64,000 nucleotides of DNA from Capra hircus. Its lineage: Eukaryota; Chordata; Mammalia; Artiodactyla; Bovidae. Under the pieces are notes generated by a model. The model was given only the letters and a program-made list of their open reading frames with translations. It ran no database searches and was not told the origin of the DNA. This document shows positions 46,273-57,607 of this stretch, one piece after another (position 1 is the stretch's first letter; the number at the start of each line of letters is the position of its first letter). The DNA is taken from assembly GCF_001704415.2 (NCBI RefSeq), contig NC_030817.1, positions 32,003,550 to 32,067,549 of the forward strand, given 5' to 3'. A program made the position numbers and the translations under genes.

Positions 46273-47213
46273 TGGACTGTCTCAAAATTGGGAAAGGAGT
46301 ATGTCAAGACTGTATATTGTCATCCTGCTTATTTAACTTCTATGCAGAGTACATCATGCAAAATGCCAAGCTGGACAACTCACAAGCTGTAATCAAGATT
46401 CCCTGGAGAAATATCCATAACGTCAGAAATGAAGATGATACCACTCTACTGGCAAAAATCAAAGAAGAAATAAAGAGCCTCTTGAAGACGGTGAAAGAGG
46501 AAAGTGAAAAAGCTGACTTAAAACTTAGCATTTAAAAAACTAAGATCATAGCATACAGTCCCATCACTTCATGGCAAATAGATAGGTAAACAGTGGAAGC
46601 AGTGACAGATTGCATTGTCTTTGGGCTCCAAAACCACTGAGGATGGTGACTGCAGCCATGAAATCAAAGATGCTTGCTCCTTGGAAGGAAAGCTATGACA
46701 AACCTAGACAGCTTATTAAAAAGCAGAAACATCACTTTGCTGACAAAGGTTTGTACAGTCAAAGCTGTGGTTTTTCCAGTAATCATATACAGCTGTGAGA
46801 GTCAGACCATTAAGAAGGCTGATTGCCGAATAATTGATGCTTTCAAATTGTGGTGCTGGAGAAGACTTCTGAGAGTCCCTTGGACAACAAAGAGATGAAA
46901 CCAGTCAATCCTAACGGAAGTCAATCCCGAATATTCATTGGAAGTACTGATGCTGAAGCTGAAGTTCTAGTACTTTGGTCACCTGATGCTAAGAGCTGAC
47001 TCATTAGAAAAGACCCTGATGCTGGGAGAGATAGAAGGCAGGAGGAGAATGGGGTAGCAGAGGATGAGATGGTTGGATGGCATCACTGACCCAATGGACA
47101 TGAGTTTGAGCAGACTAAGGGAGATAATGAAGGACAGGGAAGCCTGGCATGCTGCAGTTCGTGGAGTCGCAAAGCGTTAGACACAATTTATTGACTGAAC
47201 AACAATGACAAGT
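46269..47213 (+). mobile_element. RTE-BovB copy, plus (right arm of palindrome)
   Basis: Starts slightly further 5' than the left arm ('actgtctcaaaattgggaaa') and runs through RT, the C-terminal region and the 3' end to 'attgactgaacaacaatgac'. Moderately diverged, with frames broken by stops. Confidence 0.92.
46272..46535 (+). pseudogene. BovB RT fragment with degraded catalytic box
   Basis: An 87-codon frame reads CLKIGKGVCQDCILSSCLFN, then FYAEYIMQNAKLD and RNEDDTTLLAKIKEEIKSLL. The RT box reads NEDD instead of YADD. The frame stops just after KADLKLSI. Confidence 0.85.
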
Positions 47214-47292
47214 CATCCACAAGGAGACTCAAAGTAGCTCACCTCAAGTTTATGGGAAGAGAAGCTGGAAAGTAGGAGGACTACTGGAATAC

Positions 47293-47477
47293 AGGGCTTC
47301 CCAAGTGGTGCTGGTGGTAAAGAATCTGCCTGTCAATACAGAATATGTGGGTTCAATTCCTGGGTTGGGAAGCTCCCTGGAGTAGGAAATGGCAACACAC
47401 TTCAGTATTCTTGCTTGGAAAATTCCATGGACAGAGGAGCCGGAGGGTTATAGGCCATAGAGCCACAGAGAGTCGCA
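47293..47477 (+). mobile_element. Bov-tA SINE, plus
   Basis: 'gggcttcccaagtggtgctg', B-box 'ggttcaattcctggg', 3' part 'gccacagagagtcgca'. Its tail runs into a C-rich tract. Confidence 0.88.
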
Positions 47478-47498
47478 CCCCCCCACCCCCACCCCCCC
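47478..47498 (-). repeat. C-rich tract, G-quadruplex-capable on minus strand
   Basis: C runs of 7, 5 and 7 separated by single A bases. It stands where the SINE tail should be. Confidence 0.8.
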
Positions 47499-47743
47499 AA
47501 ACTGAATAAAGTCAACTTGAGACAAAGGTTGTGGCTGCAGAGCAAGGTGTGGGGAGGGGCAGAGTCCTGCACTGAGGAGCAAAACCAGAGATCTGATAGC
47601 CCAATGAGGCAGGTGAGCACTCTCCAAAACTCTGGGCACAAAGGGAGTAGAGTACGCATTCATCGCATCATATGAGAGACTTCAGGGAAATGGAGAGTTT
47701 AGTTCAGGGGGTGAGGAGGAGGGTGATCAAGTAACTAAACAAA

Positions 47744-47882
47744 AACCAGTCACTATGTTGTTTCCGACTCTGCAACCTCATGAACTGCAGCATGCCAGGT
47801 CTTCCTGTCCCTCACTACATACCAGAGTTTGTGCAAATTCATGTTCATTGAATCAGTGATACTATCCAACCATTTCATCCAC
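47744..47882 (-). mobile_element. Short RTE-BovB 3' fragment, minus
   Basis: 'tttccgactctgcaacctca', 'gcagcatgccaggtcttcct', 'gatactatccaaccatttca'. About 140 bp of the 3' end, diverged. Confidence 0.85.
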
Positions 47883-47961
47883 CAGAAGTGGCTTTAAATA
47901 TTTGGAGAACCAGCTATCGTGTATAAGTGGAATTAAATCCAGGGAAGTAACCTACTATTAA

Positions 47962-48215
47962 GGGTTTCCCAGGGGGGACTAGTGGTAAAGAACCCACCTG
48001 CCAATGCAGGAGATGTAAGAGACACAGGTTCGATACCTGTGTCTGGGTGTGGTTCGATTCTGGGTCAGGAAGATCCCCTGAAAGAGGGCATGGCAACCCA
48101 TTCCAGTATTCTTACCTGGAGAATCCCATGGACAGAGGAGTCTGGCAGGCTACAGTCCATAGGGTCGCAAAGAGTTGGACACGACTGAAATGACTTACCA
48201 TGGCATGGCATAACG
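47962..48215 (+). mobile_element. Bov-tA SINE with 9-bp TSD and doubled B-box
   Basis: Flanked by tactattaa at 47953-47961 and 48216-48224. The tRNA-derived head contains two B-box-like motifs, ggttcgata at 48027-48035 and ggttcgatt at 48051-48059. The first sits in a perfect 7-bp stem (48022-48028 with 48036-48042) with a 7-nt loop, the shape of a tRNA T-arm. Confidence 0.93.
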
Positions 48216-48224
48216 TACTATTAA

Positions 48225-49618
48225 CAAATATATTTTAAAGAGGATGCAAACTTGGTTGAGCAGCAGGAAGCCCCTACAAGCAAAGTTGTTCAAACTGCAA
48301 GCTAGTTTTAAGTTTCCTCCTCACCTGGATCATTCAGCCACAGGCTCCATGACCACCTGCAGGAATGACGGAGGAGAGAGTGAACGTGTGGACTGGGTAG
48401 AGGATCAAAGGAAGACCATCTGCTCTCAGTTTATTTTTAACTACACTTCCTACGATTCTATAAAATGGACATCAGCAATTCTAGCTGGGAGGTAAGGAAA
48501 AGGAGCCAGAAATATCAGAAATGGGAAAATATGAAAAAGATAAGAGAAGTAAATGTGGGAAGCTTCATTTCTATCAATCCTAGACTGCTATTCACTGCTG
48601 GATCTGCTAAGAATTTTATGTAGTGCTATTTATCTGAGCAAAGGAAGAATTCAGTGTTGCTTTCTCTTTCTTCAGGAATTATACTTCTGCCTAACAAACT
48701 GTCAACCGGATTACTAGGTTGTAAATATGTTTCTACTTGTATTGTGAAGTAAAGGTACATTTTGATGGACGTTAATAATGAATGGAGTATATTGGCCCCA
48801 AAACAACTCCTAGTTGTTGGGAGGAATGGAATCTCAGAAAAGGTAGGTGGCCACTGCAGATGTGGAAAGAAAGAAAACACCTTTGGAATCCTCAGCCTTT
48901 GGATGGCTGTCAAAATTACAGCTTGGAAATGAAAGGATTCTATTAGGGTCTTAGTTTTGTTCACTTTCAGTGACTACAACAAAAAAATTAAGACAATGCA
49001 TTCTGGCATTGAAAGGCTATAATTTGCATAGTATTGTCTAGCATTTTTGATACTACAGTGACAATAAAACTACACTCACGTGTGAATGTGGTTGTGCACA
49101 CACACACACCCAGAATGCCTTCTACAATGGAGACACATGTAGCCCTGTTCTGCCTAGTAAGTGGCTACAGGTTTCTAGGCTTTGTCTTTACACTTTGTTG
49201 AGTATGCATTTTCTTTGTTCAACATGTGCCATATATTTCTGATTATAGCATGGAACTTACACTGCAAAACAAAACAGAAATCCCTGCAAATGTTCATACT
49301 ATATGACCTGAGGTCATGCTAAAGCATATTTCCTTTGCCTACTTTTGTGATTTTGGAATCACAGCTTGCCACTAAGTAACTAACTCAGATCTCCTTTTGT
49401 AATCTGTCCTTCTTCTTTGTCTGGATCAGGAAAAATGACTTATATCAAGTATAACTGTAACTCCAGCTACCTTGTATGTCAGAAAGTCTTTGCTATGATC
49501 TCATCTCATGATAATTGGCAAGTAAACAGATGCCAATAAAAGTGGCACTCAAATTTGATGGCAATATCAATGCCCCCAACTAGGCTTATTTGCCATGAAA
49601 TAAATGAGTTCCTAGACT
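48225..49618. other. Repeat-poor stretch, no gene seen
   Basis: Short CA run near 49097-49110. The minus-strand frame 48626-48964 (112 codons) has no recognisable domain. Confidence 0.4.
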
Positions 49619-50087
49619 AAAAAGCAGAGACATTACTTTGCCAACAAAGGTCTGTCTAGTCAAGGCTATGGTTTTTCCTGTGGTCATGTATGGATGCGAG
49701 AGTTGGACTGTGAAGAAGGCTGAGCGCCGAAGAATTGATGCTTTTGAACTGTGGTGTTGGAGAAGACTCTTGAGAGTCCCTTGGACTGCAAGGAGATCAG
49801 TGCTGGGTGTTCTTTGGAAGGAGTGATGCTAAAGCTGAAACTCCAGTACTTCGGCCACCTCATGAGGAGTTGACTCATTGGAAAAGACTCTGATGCTGGG
49901 AGGGATTGGGGGCCGAAGGAAAAGGGGATGACAGAGGATGAGATGGCTGGATGGCATCACGGACTCGATGGATGTGAGTTTGAGTGAACTCCAGGAGTTG
50001 GTGATGGACAGGGAGGCCTGGCATGTTGCAATTCATGGGGTCACAAAGAGTCGGACACAACTGAGCAACTGAGCTGAACTGAACTGA
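49619..50087 (+). mobile_element. RTE-BovB short copy, plus
   Basis: 'agcagagacattactttgcc' to 'gagctgaactgaactgag'. The ORF C-terminus is broken by a small deletion near 49800, compared with the 20.1- and 33.3-kb copies (the RSNQS segment is lost). Confidence 0.95.
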
Positions 50088-50089
50088 GA

Positions 50090-50175
50090 CCTGTAGTGAA
50101 GATTAAATATAATACGTACAAAGTACTTCAGTGCTTGGCACATAATAAGACACTCAATAAAAGGTTTATTGTTTA
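50090..50175 (+). mobile_element. MIR 3' fragment, plus
   Basis: 'agtacttcagtgcttggcac', 'aagacactcaataaaagg'. It directly follows BovB, which may have landed in it. Confidence 0.6.
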
Positions 50176-52271
50176 AATCAACAACTGGATTAGATGTCTT
50201 TGTTTTACATGTTCATGGACTTGATCTCTATCACAGAGCTCATCACATTAATGTGTTTTGCTCTTTACTTATCTACCTTCCTATGCAACTAGACATTAGG
50301 TCTTTGTTCCAAGCACATAAATCAATGTAATTTGTTGAGTTACAAAATGCAGAACACTTGCCTTTGGATTTTAACTTAATCTGTAATGCCACTGCCAACA
50401 AACTCTATTGTCTTCCAAAAGATTAGCACTTTTCTTGATCACATTTTCTGATCTTCTATTGGTGTAATCTAAACATAAATAAAAAATTTCAAAATGTATT
50501 TGGATATAATTAAACTCTTGAATCTTTCACATATATTAGTGAAGTAAAGGTTCAAAGATCAATTATTCTGGAACTCACAGTACAGTTCTGCAGTGTGTAA
50601 AGTATATGGTAGTTGACTATGTACATTGAGATAACCCATCAAACTACTGAACCAGAGAACAAAGATTGTGAATGAAACAATTCTCTCATAGTCAGGTCTG
50701 GAGAAATCTTGAAGACAAAATTCATAAATCCATTGATACTGGCAACAGCTTATAGGGAAACTAAGACCAAAGCTCCTTAACCTTCTTCTAGTTATTATAC
50801 AGAACCCAGTGGCAATAAATAAATAAATTTCTCTGTTAAAGTACCATTCTCAGGGTGTTAGAGAGCTGAAGTGTGTCTGGAAAAGCCTTGATGACTCTAC
50901 CATTTGCTAAGCCCACAACTCTTTCAGCTCTTCCCAAAAGCCAAGCGGAAAGCAAGTGTTACTTAGAGAGGATGAGGCTGCAAAGCTTTATTAGATGAAA
51001 ATGCCAACACTAATTTCCTGAAATGCCAATAGGGAAGAGTAAAATCTCATAAAATGTGACAGATTCAGTATGCAATGGAGTTGAAGTAGGTGGGGGAGGG
51101 GTGTGATTGGGACCACAAAGGTCCTGTTTATGCCAATACAACTCCAGTTCCACTAAGCTCAAACTCCATTAAAGAACTCTAAAGGAAAACTGTATGTTTT
51201 CTCCAGGTATAAGATTGAACCTGAATTCTTGGGCCACAGATTTCTTAATGATTTCAAATAAGAACAACTGCCTCTTTCTGATAATAATACCGTAGTTTCC
51301 ACACTGCCACTCACAGCCTGCCTCAGCAGAAAGATAGACCTGATCCTACAGGTCCAGTACCATTACCCAAGTCTTGATTCATAAACAGAACTAGACAAGA
51401 ATTTTAGTCTTTGGTGGACTAACAAAAATGTATCATAAACATAAAAAAATATTTCTAAATTGAAAATGTTCCTAGTATTTTTAAAAAATCAGAACACCTA
51501 TGTAATTTAAATTCAGTTAGTCACGTGTTATTTAATTGCCTGTCACAAAAAGGAGATTGTGTTCTCGAAATGCAATTTCCAGAGGATTACAAAGTGTGGC
51601 AAGATGCCAGTCACTGAGTCGTTTTCTCAGTAACCAGTAGCAGACTTGAGATTTTTAATGGAAAATTCTGCTTCCAAAGGCCAGTCCCCTACACCACAGA
51701 AGAGCCTGCAACAGAGGATAAATAGACTTAGCTAGTAAACTTCAGTAGAATAGTGAATGCTCTATAAGGTGTTGAAATTTGCCTGTGTATCAAAATCTTG
51801 ATAATAATGTTCTTTCACATTCTTCTCATAGGGTTTACGGGACCCTCTACCTTTCTCTGGCCAAATGGGGTTAGACCATAAAACTCAGACCATAACGTGG
51901 GACTGATAGAGGGGAGAGAAGGGAGTAGCAATATACTTTCGGAGCAACTTTTAGTTCTTTACTCCTAAAGCAACAAACTGGCATCAGAGAATATGGATCG
52001 ACAATTCTCAGTAAATACTCTCTAGACCTTTTCTCTTCTTTTAACCCATAGGGAACTCTCTAATGAACTCGTTTTTCAATTGCATGTTAAAAAAGTAAAG
52101 ATAGCAAGAAAGATGTGTGACCAAAAGCAATTAGAGGAGGAAACCACAGATTTGCAACAGTGTCCAAAAAATAGGCTGCTTTCAGAATTAACTGAATTGG
52201 AAATTAAGGAAAACACCAAAGATGATACATGGAAAGTTTTTTTTTCATACTTAAGCACAAAGAATATAATT
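50176..52271. other. Long repeat-poor block
   Basis: About 2.1 kb without a recognised repeat, RNA gene or supported exon. Confidence 0.45.
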
Positions 52272-52487
52272 TGTGCATGCTCAGTCATGTCCAACTCTTT
52301 GCAACTCCATGGACTGTAGCCTGCCAGGTTCCTCTCTCCATGAGATTTTTCCAGGCAAGAATACTAGAGTCCGTTGCCACCTCCTACTCCAGGGGATCTT
52401 CCTGATCCAGGGATCAAACACACATCTCTTGTGTCTTCTGCATTAGCAGATGGGTTCTTTACCGCTTGTGCCACCTGGGAAGCACAA
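52272..52487 (-). mobile_element. Bov-tA SINE, minus
   Basis: 'caactccatggactgtagcc' to 'gtgccacctgggaagc'. The repeat aagcacaaa at 52253-52261 and 52480-52488 is a plausible target duplication that overlaps the element's own terminal bases. Confidence 0.9.
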
Positions 52488-52787
52488 AAAATGAACAGCA
52501 ATAAATCTTCTCTTGAGAGGTTAGCTATAGGATGGCTATAGGAAAGTACTAAAGTTGATGGACATTTATCTTGCTTCTTTTAGCTTTGAGAAGGATAGCA
52601 TGAATATCAGCTAGGAGAAAAGAAGACCACTGCAGATGGGGGATGTTGTAAAGAAGTCATTGACTCCAATGAATATTCCCCAGCTTATTCTATGATTAGG
52701 AGTGGTCGCCCCAACTCCAACTGACAATTTTGAAGTACAGAGCATCCTAAGGCAGGTTCCCCAGAAACAGGTCAAAGACCAGGATTT

Positions 52788-53109
52788 CAGTTGTTGTTGT
52801 TCAGTCGCTCAGTCATGTCCAACTTTTTGCGATCCCATGGACTGCAGCATGCCAGGCTTCCCTGTCCTTCACTATCTCCTAGAGCTTGCTCAAACTCATG
52901 TCCATTGAGTCAGTGATGCCATACAACCATCTCATCCTCTGCCACCCCCTTCTCCTCCTGCCTTCAATCTTTCCCAGCATCAGGGTCTTTTCTAATGAGC
53001 TGGCATTTTGTATCAGGTGGCCAAGGTATTGGAGCTTCAGCTTCAGCATCATTCCTTCCAATGAATATTTAGGATTGATTTCCTTTAGGACTGACTGGTT
53101 TGATCTCCT
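52788..53109 (-). mobile_element. RTE-BovB fragment with a 37-bp TSD, minus
   Basis: 322 bp of BovB 3' end with a (GTT)n-type tail at the low side. The flanks 52751-52787 and 53110-53146 are identical over 37 bp except one A/G difference (52766 versus 53125). A 60-codon C-terminal frame (52879-53061; starts MEGMMLKLKL) remains on the minus strand. Confidence 0.95.
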
Positions 53110-53146
53110 GGCAGGTTCCCCAGAAGCAGGTCAAAGACCAGGATTT

Positions 53147-53400
53147 GAATGCAAGGGCTTTATTTGGGAGGTGATTCCAGAAAGCAAGAGCCAGGTAAGG
53201 AAATATGAAAGAGAGACAGAAAAAAGGAAGGAGTGTAATACAGGATGGGTACTGAGCAGGTGATCTCTACAGGCAACTGGGGTGCCATCCTCCCACTTGG
53301 AGGATGCCAAGTAGTCTTGTCTAAGGTACAAGGAAGTTGGGGCATTTCCTCCAACTCTGAAAGCTCCTTCTGGGTAGAGACTTAATGAACTCTCTACCAT
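53147..53400. other. Unassigned old repeat, BovB target
   Basis: The sequence around the duplication ('gggctttatttgggaggtga') recalls a mammal-wide repeat that I cannot name. Confidence 0.3.
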
Positions 53401-53785
53401 TCCAACCTTTCCTGCTGCATAAGAGAAAACCTAGGTTAAGGGATCATATGTGCTTGTGGCAGTACTGACTTTATAGGCAGTGGTGAGAGGTGAGGGAAGT
53501 TAACTCCTCATGAAGTGGAGAGGAGGAAATGAGCAAGAAACTGGTGATAAAGTGATGCAGAACTTTTCAAAACAGGAAAAATCTGTAACTGAGATCTTGA
53601 CATGAATGTGAGGGCAATAAACATACCATTACAGGGATAGTTTGAAGTACTTAAAAGAAGCATCAGAAGTGATGAGAACCAAACAATCTTATCAGATTAA
53701 CTTTCTATCTCTTTTGAAAAAGGTCTCTAGACTGGGAAATGAGAGAAATATGAAAGACCAACATTATGTGCATGTGCACGCATGC

Positions 53786-53811
53786 ACATACACACACGCA
53801 CACACACACAT
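53786..53811 (+). repeat. Short CA-rich microsatellite
   Basis: Interrupted CA units (CG and TA variants). Confidence 0.8.
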
Positions 53812-54939
53812 GTCTAGTTTACTTGGATAGCATGAAAATGACTGAGCTCAACCACAGTTGGCAGAAACAAATGACCTACTCAGTGCACAACTACAAAGAA
53901 TGCAATTTATGTAGTACTGTGGGTAAATGTTGCCCTGGAATAGAACATAGAATATAATGTAACTAGTGCCTTCTGCAGCGGTGCAATGTACACTCACAGA
54001 GAACACAAAAGGATATTCTGCATCAAGAAAAGGCTTCCACCCCTCCCTCTGAGAGGTTGATAAGTCTAGGGCAGAAGAGCCAAACAGGACAACAACATTT
54101 TTCAAGTTCATGCAGCTCCTCTTACTTGTACAAGGCAAGTAGGATGCTCTTCAACGTAACAAAATGAACCTGAACAAATGCAACCTGTTTATGCCCATGG
54201 ACACCCATGAATGTTAATTTACAGAAAAAATTTTACAGAATGCCAAAAGTCTCCTACCAAGATTTTTGTTAATGACTTAATCGGGTGTCTCTCTATTTAT
54301 ATTCTCTCTTTCTCTCTAGCATACACACACATATACACAATCTACTCACTCACCTGAAGCTACATAATATCATATTTGTGGATCAATATATTTGGGCATT
54401 GTGATAGATACTGTGGGTTGAGTTTTTCCATCTCCATTTCATCTTTCTGCTGGTTGAAAATGATAGAGAGTTGAAACAAAACAAACACCTCTTATAACTA
54501 GGATTCTGGGTGCAAATTCCATTCCAATAACTAGAAGCTGTTGTGGAATTTATAAGGTAGAAATGATGCAGATCCCATTTTTTGCCCCCTTTTGCTATTT
54601 CTATGCCTTGTGAGTCTGTGGAGATGCAAAGTTCTTCTGAGGCAGTGTTACAGCATCTCTTTTAAGGCATCAGGAGTTGCAATGGCCTAAGAGATGACAG
54701 CATTTTCATTCCTAGTTCACAACTAGAACTCTGTACTCTTCAACTCATCACTTCAGAAGTGGCTTTGGAGGAAGGAACAAGTCTGTTGGGTCAGTTATAT
54801 AACATTTGAGGAATTATTTCTGAAGATTCAACTTAGAATCTATTCTTTTGCTTCTTCAAATGATTTTTCAAGGACCTAATTGGTTGCATTAAATTCCTTC
54901 CTGCTGAAATACCTAGAGAACTTTTTGCCTTCTGCATTG
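53812..54939. other. Repeat-poor stretch, no gene seen
   Basis: Contains a TC-rich and CA-rich patch at 54289-54345. No exon supported. Confidence 0.4.
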
Positions 54940-55656
54940 GATACTGACTACCATAGAAGAATTGATAAGCATGTTGAATGATACAGTTGGCGTGAAAGGC
55001 AAACTTAATGTGATATAGTTGAATAAGGATAAAGGTAAAAGTTCAATACTTAGGTCCAAAAAGCAATCATATATTCATAGGCTAGAAGAAGTATAACTTA
55101 GCAGCTCCATGTGAGATAATGTTCAGACAGAGGTCACCAAAGATGTTAATATGGTATGCAGAGAAAACCAAAGTTGCAGACATGTTCAATTACTCTATTC
55201 TGATTAAGACCACACTTATAGAATAGTGATTAATCCTAGCATTGTGCATTAAGAGGGATATAGCCAAAATGAAGATCCTTCAAGGGAGAGTAAATAGAAT
55301 CAAGAAAGACCTGAATCTATGTCACAGGAATAATGCTTGAAAAACATGGGAGATGTGTACCTTGAAGACTAGGAGAAATTCAAAGTGGACCATGAGAGTC
55401 ATCTTTAAATATTTACATGATTTTCTTGTGGAAAATTCATCAGACTTGTTCTGTACATTTCAAAGGTTTGGAACCAAAACCAATAGAGGGGAAAAAAGGG
55501 GAGGCAAAGATGGAAGCTCTTCAGTAAGAGATATCAGAATACAGGAGGACTACATTTGGAGGCAATAAACTTTCCAACATTTGAAGTATTCAAAAATAAC
55601 CTGAAGAATCACTTGATGGAGTCACTGTAAGAAATACCCAGGCACCAAACAAGTTG
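54940..55656 (+). mobile_element. CR1/L3 LINE relic, plus
   Basis: Follows the order of a CR1/L3 3' half: 'tgattaagaccacacttata', 'atgagagtcatctttaaata', 'cagacttgttctgtacattt', 'ctttccaacatttgaagtat', 'cacttgatggagtcactg'. Heavily decayed; no ORF. The ERVK-type LTR interrupts it. Confidence 0.6.
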
Positions 55657-56055
55657 CTGGTCTGCCGGAGTCCAGCCCCAGTGGATCCAGGGTAATTCGA
55701 AGGGGAGGAGACGGAGTCAGCGTCCTAGGAAAAAGCTATTTAATTAGAAACATAAAAAGAGATTAGAAAAGGATAGTGTAGTAGGAAAATTAGTGGCGAA
55801 AAAGATGCTGAATAACTTGGTTTATGTGGAAAACCAATAAAACTCCAAGACAAGGAGTTTGCACCATCTACGTAGGCCACTGGCGCCCGCTTGAATAGCG
55901 GAGGGTGCCCTGCCTTGGGCTCCCTCTTGAGTGGGTCTTAGAAGCCAGGGCAAGTAAGTAGACAGGGCGAGCCTCCATGCTCCAGATGGGAATTCAGCCA
56001 GAAGGGGAAAGAAAGAACGACACGGGAGAATCAGTCTTTCCAGAAACTGATCCAT

Positions 56056-56065
56056 TTTATTTATT
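56056..56065 (-). terminator. ERVK LTR poly(A) signal (two overlapping)
   Basis: Minus strand reads aataaataaa, two overlapping AATAAA hexamers, about 15 bp after the TATA box. Confidence 0.65.
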
Positions 56066-56076
56066 TTCAGGTTTGC

Positions 56077-56083
56077 TTATATA
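56077..56083 (-). promoter_or_regulatory. ERVK LTR TATA box
   Basis: tatataa on the minus strand, just upstream of the poly(A) signal. Confidence 0.6.
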
Positions 56084-57164
56084 CTTTTTGTTACACATAG
56101 AGATAGAATACAGTGTCACGTGGGGTCAGCAGACCTGACCCTTGTCAAAATCAGGTGCTTCATATAAAAGTATACAAAGGTCTTAGGGGTTTTACATCAT
56201 CTTCTGGCCATGAGGCCTGCTGACATTTTATGGTACTTTCTGATAATGGTCAGTCAAGCAGAAAACTTATTTTTTCCAGGGGTCATTTTTTCTTAAACTA
56301 GGCGCCACCCTCTGAAGGTACCAGATAAAGTTGCATTCCTATAGGGTGAGGGTGCAGGAGGTTATAATCAAGAAAAGGAATTTACTTATCCTAAGGTTTA
56401 ACATGATTAATACCAAAGGTTAATACTTATTTTTCCTATATGCTAGTTATATTCATTATAAGGGCAGGGAATATGGAGATTTAGCAGCAAATATTGGCTC
56501 AACAAATGAAAAACCCTTCACCAATATAATTCCTAATCAACCCACTATACTATCCTAATAGTTTTCTAACTTCTCAAAAGAATCTGTATTTAGAAAGTTT
56601 AAAGCATCTCGTGCCTCTCACAGTTGGGAGACTGTAAACAATCACATGTGGCCAGACGAACCTGTTCAGGCAGGCTACAGTACCTTCAGAGGAGTTTGTA
56701 AGTTGAAACACTCTTGTCACACCCAGGAATTTTTATTGACTGGAGCTGCAAGTTAACTCCTTCTTCGAGAGAGGCGGTGGGGGACAGCCCCCTGTAAAGT
56801 CAGAGGTGTAGGTGAGAGCATAAAGCAGTAAAGTAGGCAGACTCTGGTTTTGGGGGCAGATGCTCGAGAATAGGGGGTCTCCTGAGGCTCAATCCTGCCT
56901 TTGCGTATGCCAAGCCTCCTTCCTCATGACCTTTGCCACAGGCGGGGTTCCTCACGCTGGCTCCCAGCACTGGTCCAAGAAGGTAAACTTTGAAGCTTAT
57001 TCCAAATTCAAGAATTTTTTAATAGCAAAATTTTTACAGAGCTAGTTGGATATTCTTAGAAAACTCATATAATACCCACTCTTCTCAGAGATACAGATAA
57101 TACATATAGATGCACACACACTGTGAGCAGAGGTTGTAGGAGGTAGATGAAAGAGACCAGGATT

Positions 57165-57360
57165 TGGAATTGGATAGATGGGGCCTCAAATCTTGGTATC
57201 ATAGCTCTCCAGTTGGATGACCTTGATCAACTTAAGTAATCTCTGGTTCTCTGTTTCCTTATTGATAGAAAATTTTCTTTGATAACAAAAAATTGATAAC
57301 AAAATTTATCATTTTGTTACAAGGATTAGAAAAAATATGCCCTAAATGAGATAGATTGTC
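57165..57360 (+). mobile_element. MIR SINE, plus
   Basis: 'caaatcttggtatcatagct', 'gttggatgaccttgatcaac', 'cttaagtaatctctggttct', with an AT-rich internal insertion near 57280. Confidence 0.7.
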
Positions 57361-57504
57361 ACCAAAAAAAGTCATCTTCCAATACTTTAAAAATCTTTCT
57401 CTATTTTTAACTTTCAAAATGCTAGGTAGGAATGCATGAACAAAAATTTTATATCTATTCTAAATTGAGTCCCCCTCCCCCCAGATTTATAGCTTTTCTA
57501 TAAA

Positions 57505-57605
57505 GTAGGCAGCAGAGCACAACAGTTCATAGTAAAGGTTCAGGAACCCAACTGAGCTAGGTTCAAATCCTAGCTCAGCTTCTTTTAACCATTTAACTAT
57601 AAGTA
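57505..57605 (+). mobile_element. MIR 5' fragment, plus
   Basis: 'ggcagcagagcacaacagtt', 'gctaggttcaaatcctagct'. Cut off by the following BovA2. Confidence 0.7.
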
Positions 57606-57607
57606 TA

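Larger units (their letters stand above)
55663..56969 (-). mobile_element. Solo ERVK-type LTR with 6-bp TSD, minus
   Basis: 1,307 bp bounded on the plus strand by TGCCGG and CCAGCA, so TG...CA on either strand. A perfect 6-bp duplication, ctggtc, lies at 55657-55662 and 56970-56975; 6 bp is typical of betaretrovirus-like (ERVK) integration. Minus orientation is set by the TATA box (56077-56083) followed by AATAAA (56056-56065). These are only about 15 bp apart, so the poly(A) signal lies upstream of or at the start of R, as in MMTV-like LTRs with short R. No gag, pol or env remains. It resembles the bovine BTLTR1 group. Confidence 0.93.

Noticed and set aside
48022..48059. Functional tRNA at the doubled B-box
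   Set aside because: Only a T-arm-like hairpin is present; no acceptor, D or anticodon arms pair.
55663..56969. Intact endogenous retrovirus
   Set aside because: Only one LTR is present; no gag, pol or env sequence between the duplicated flanks.
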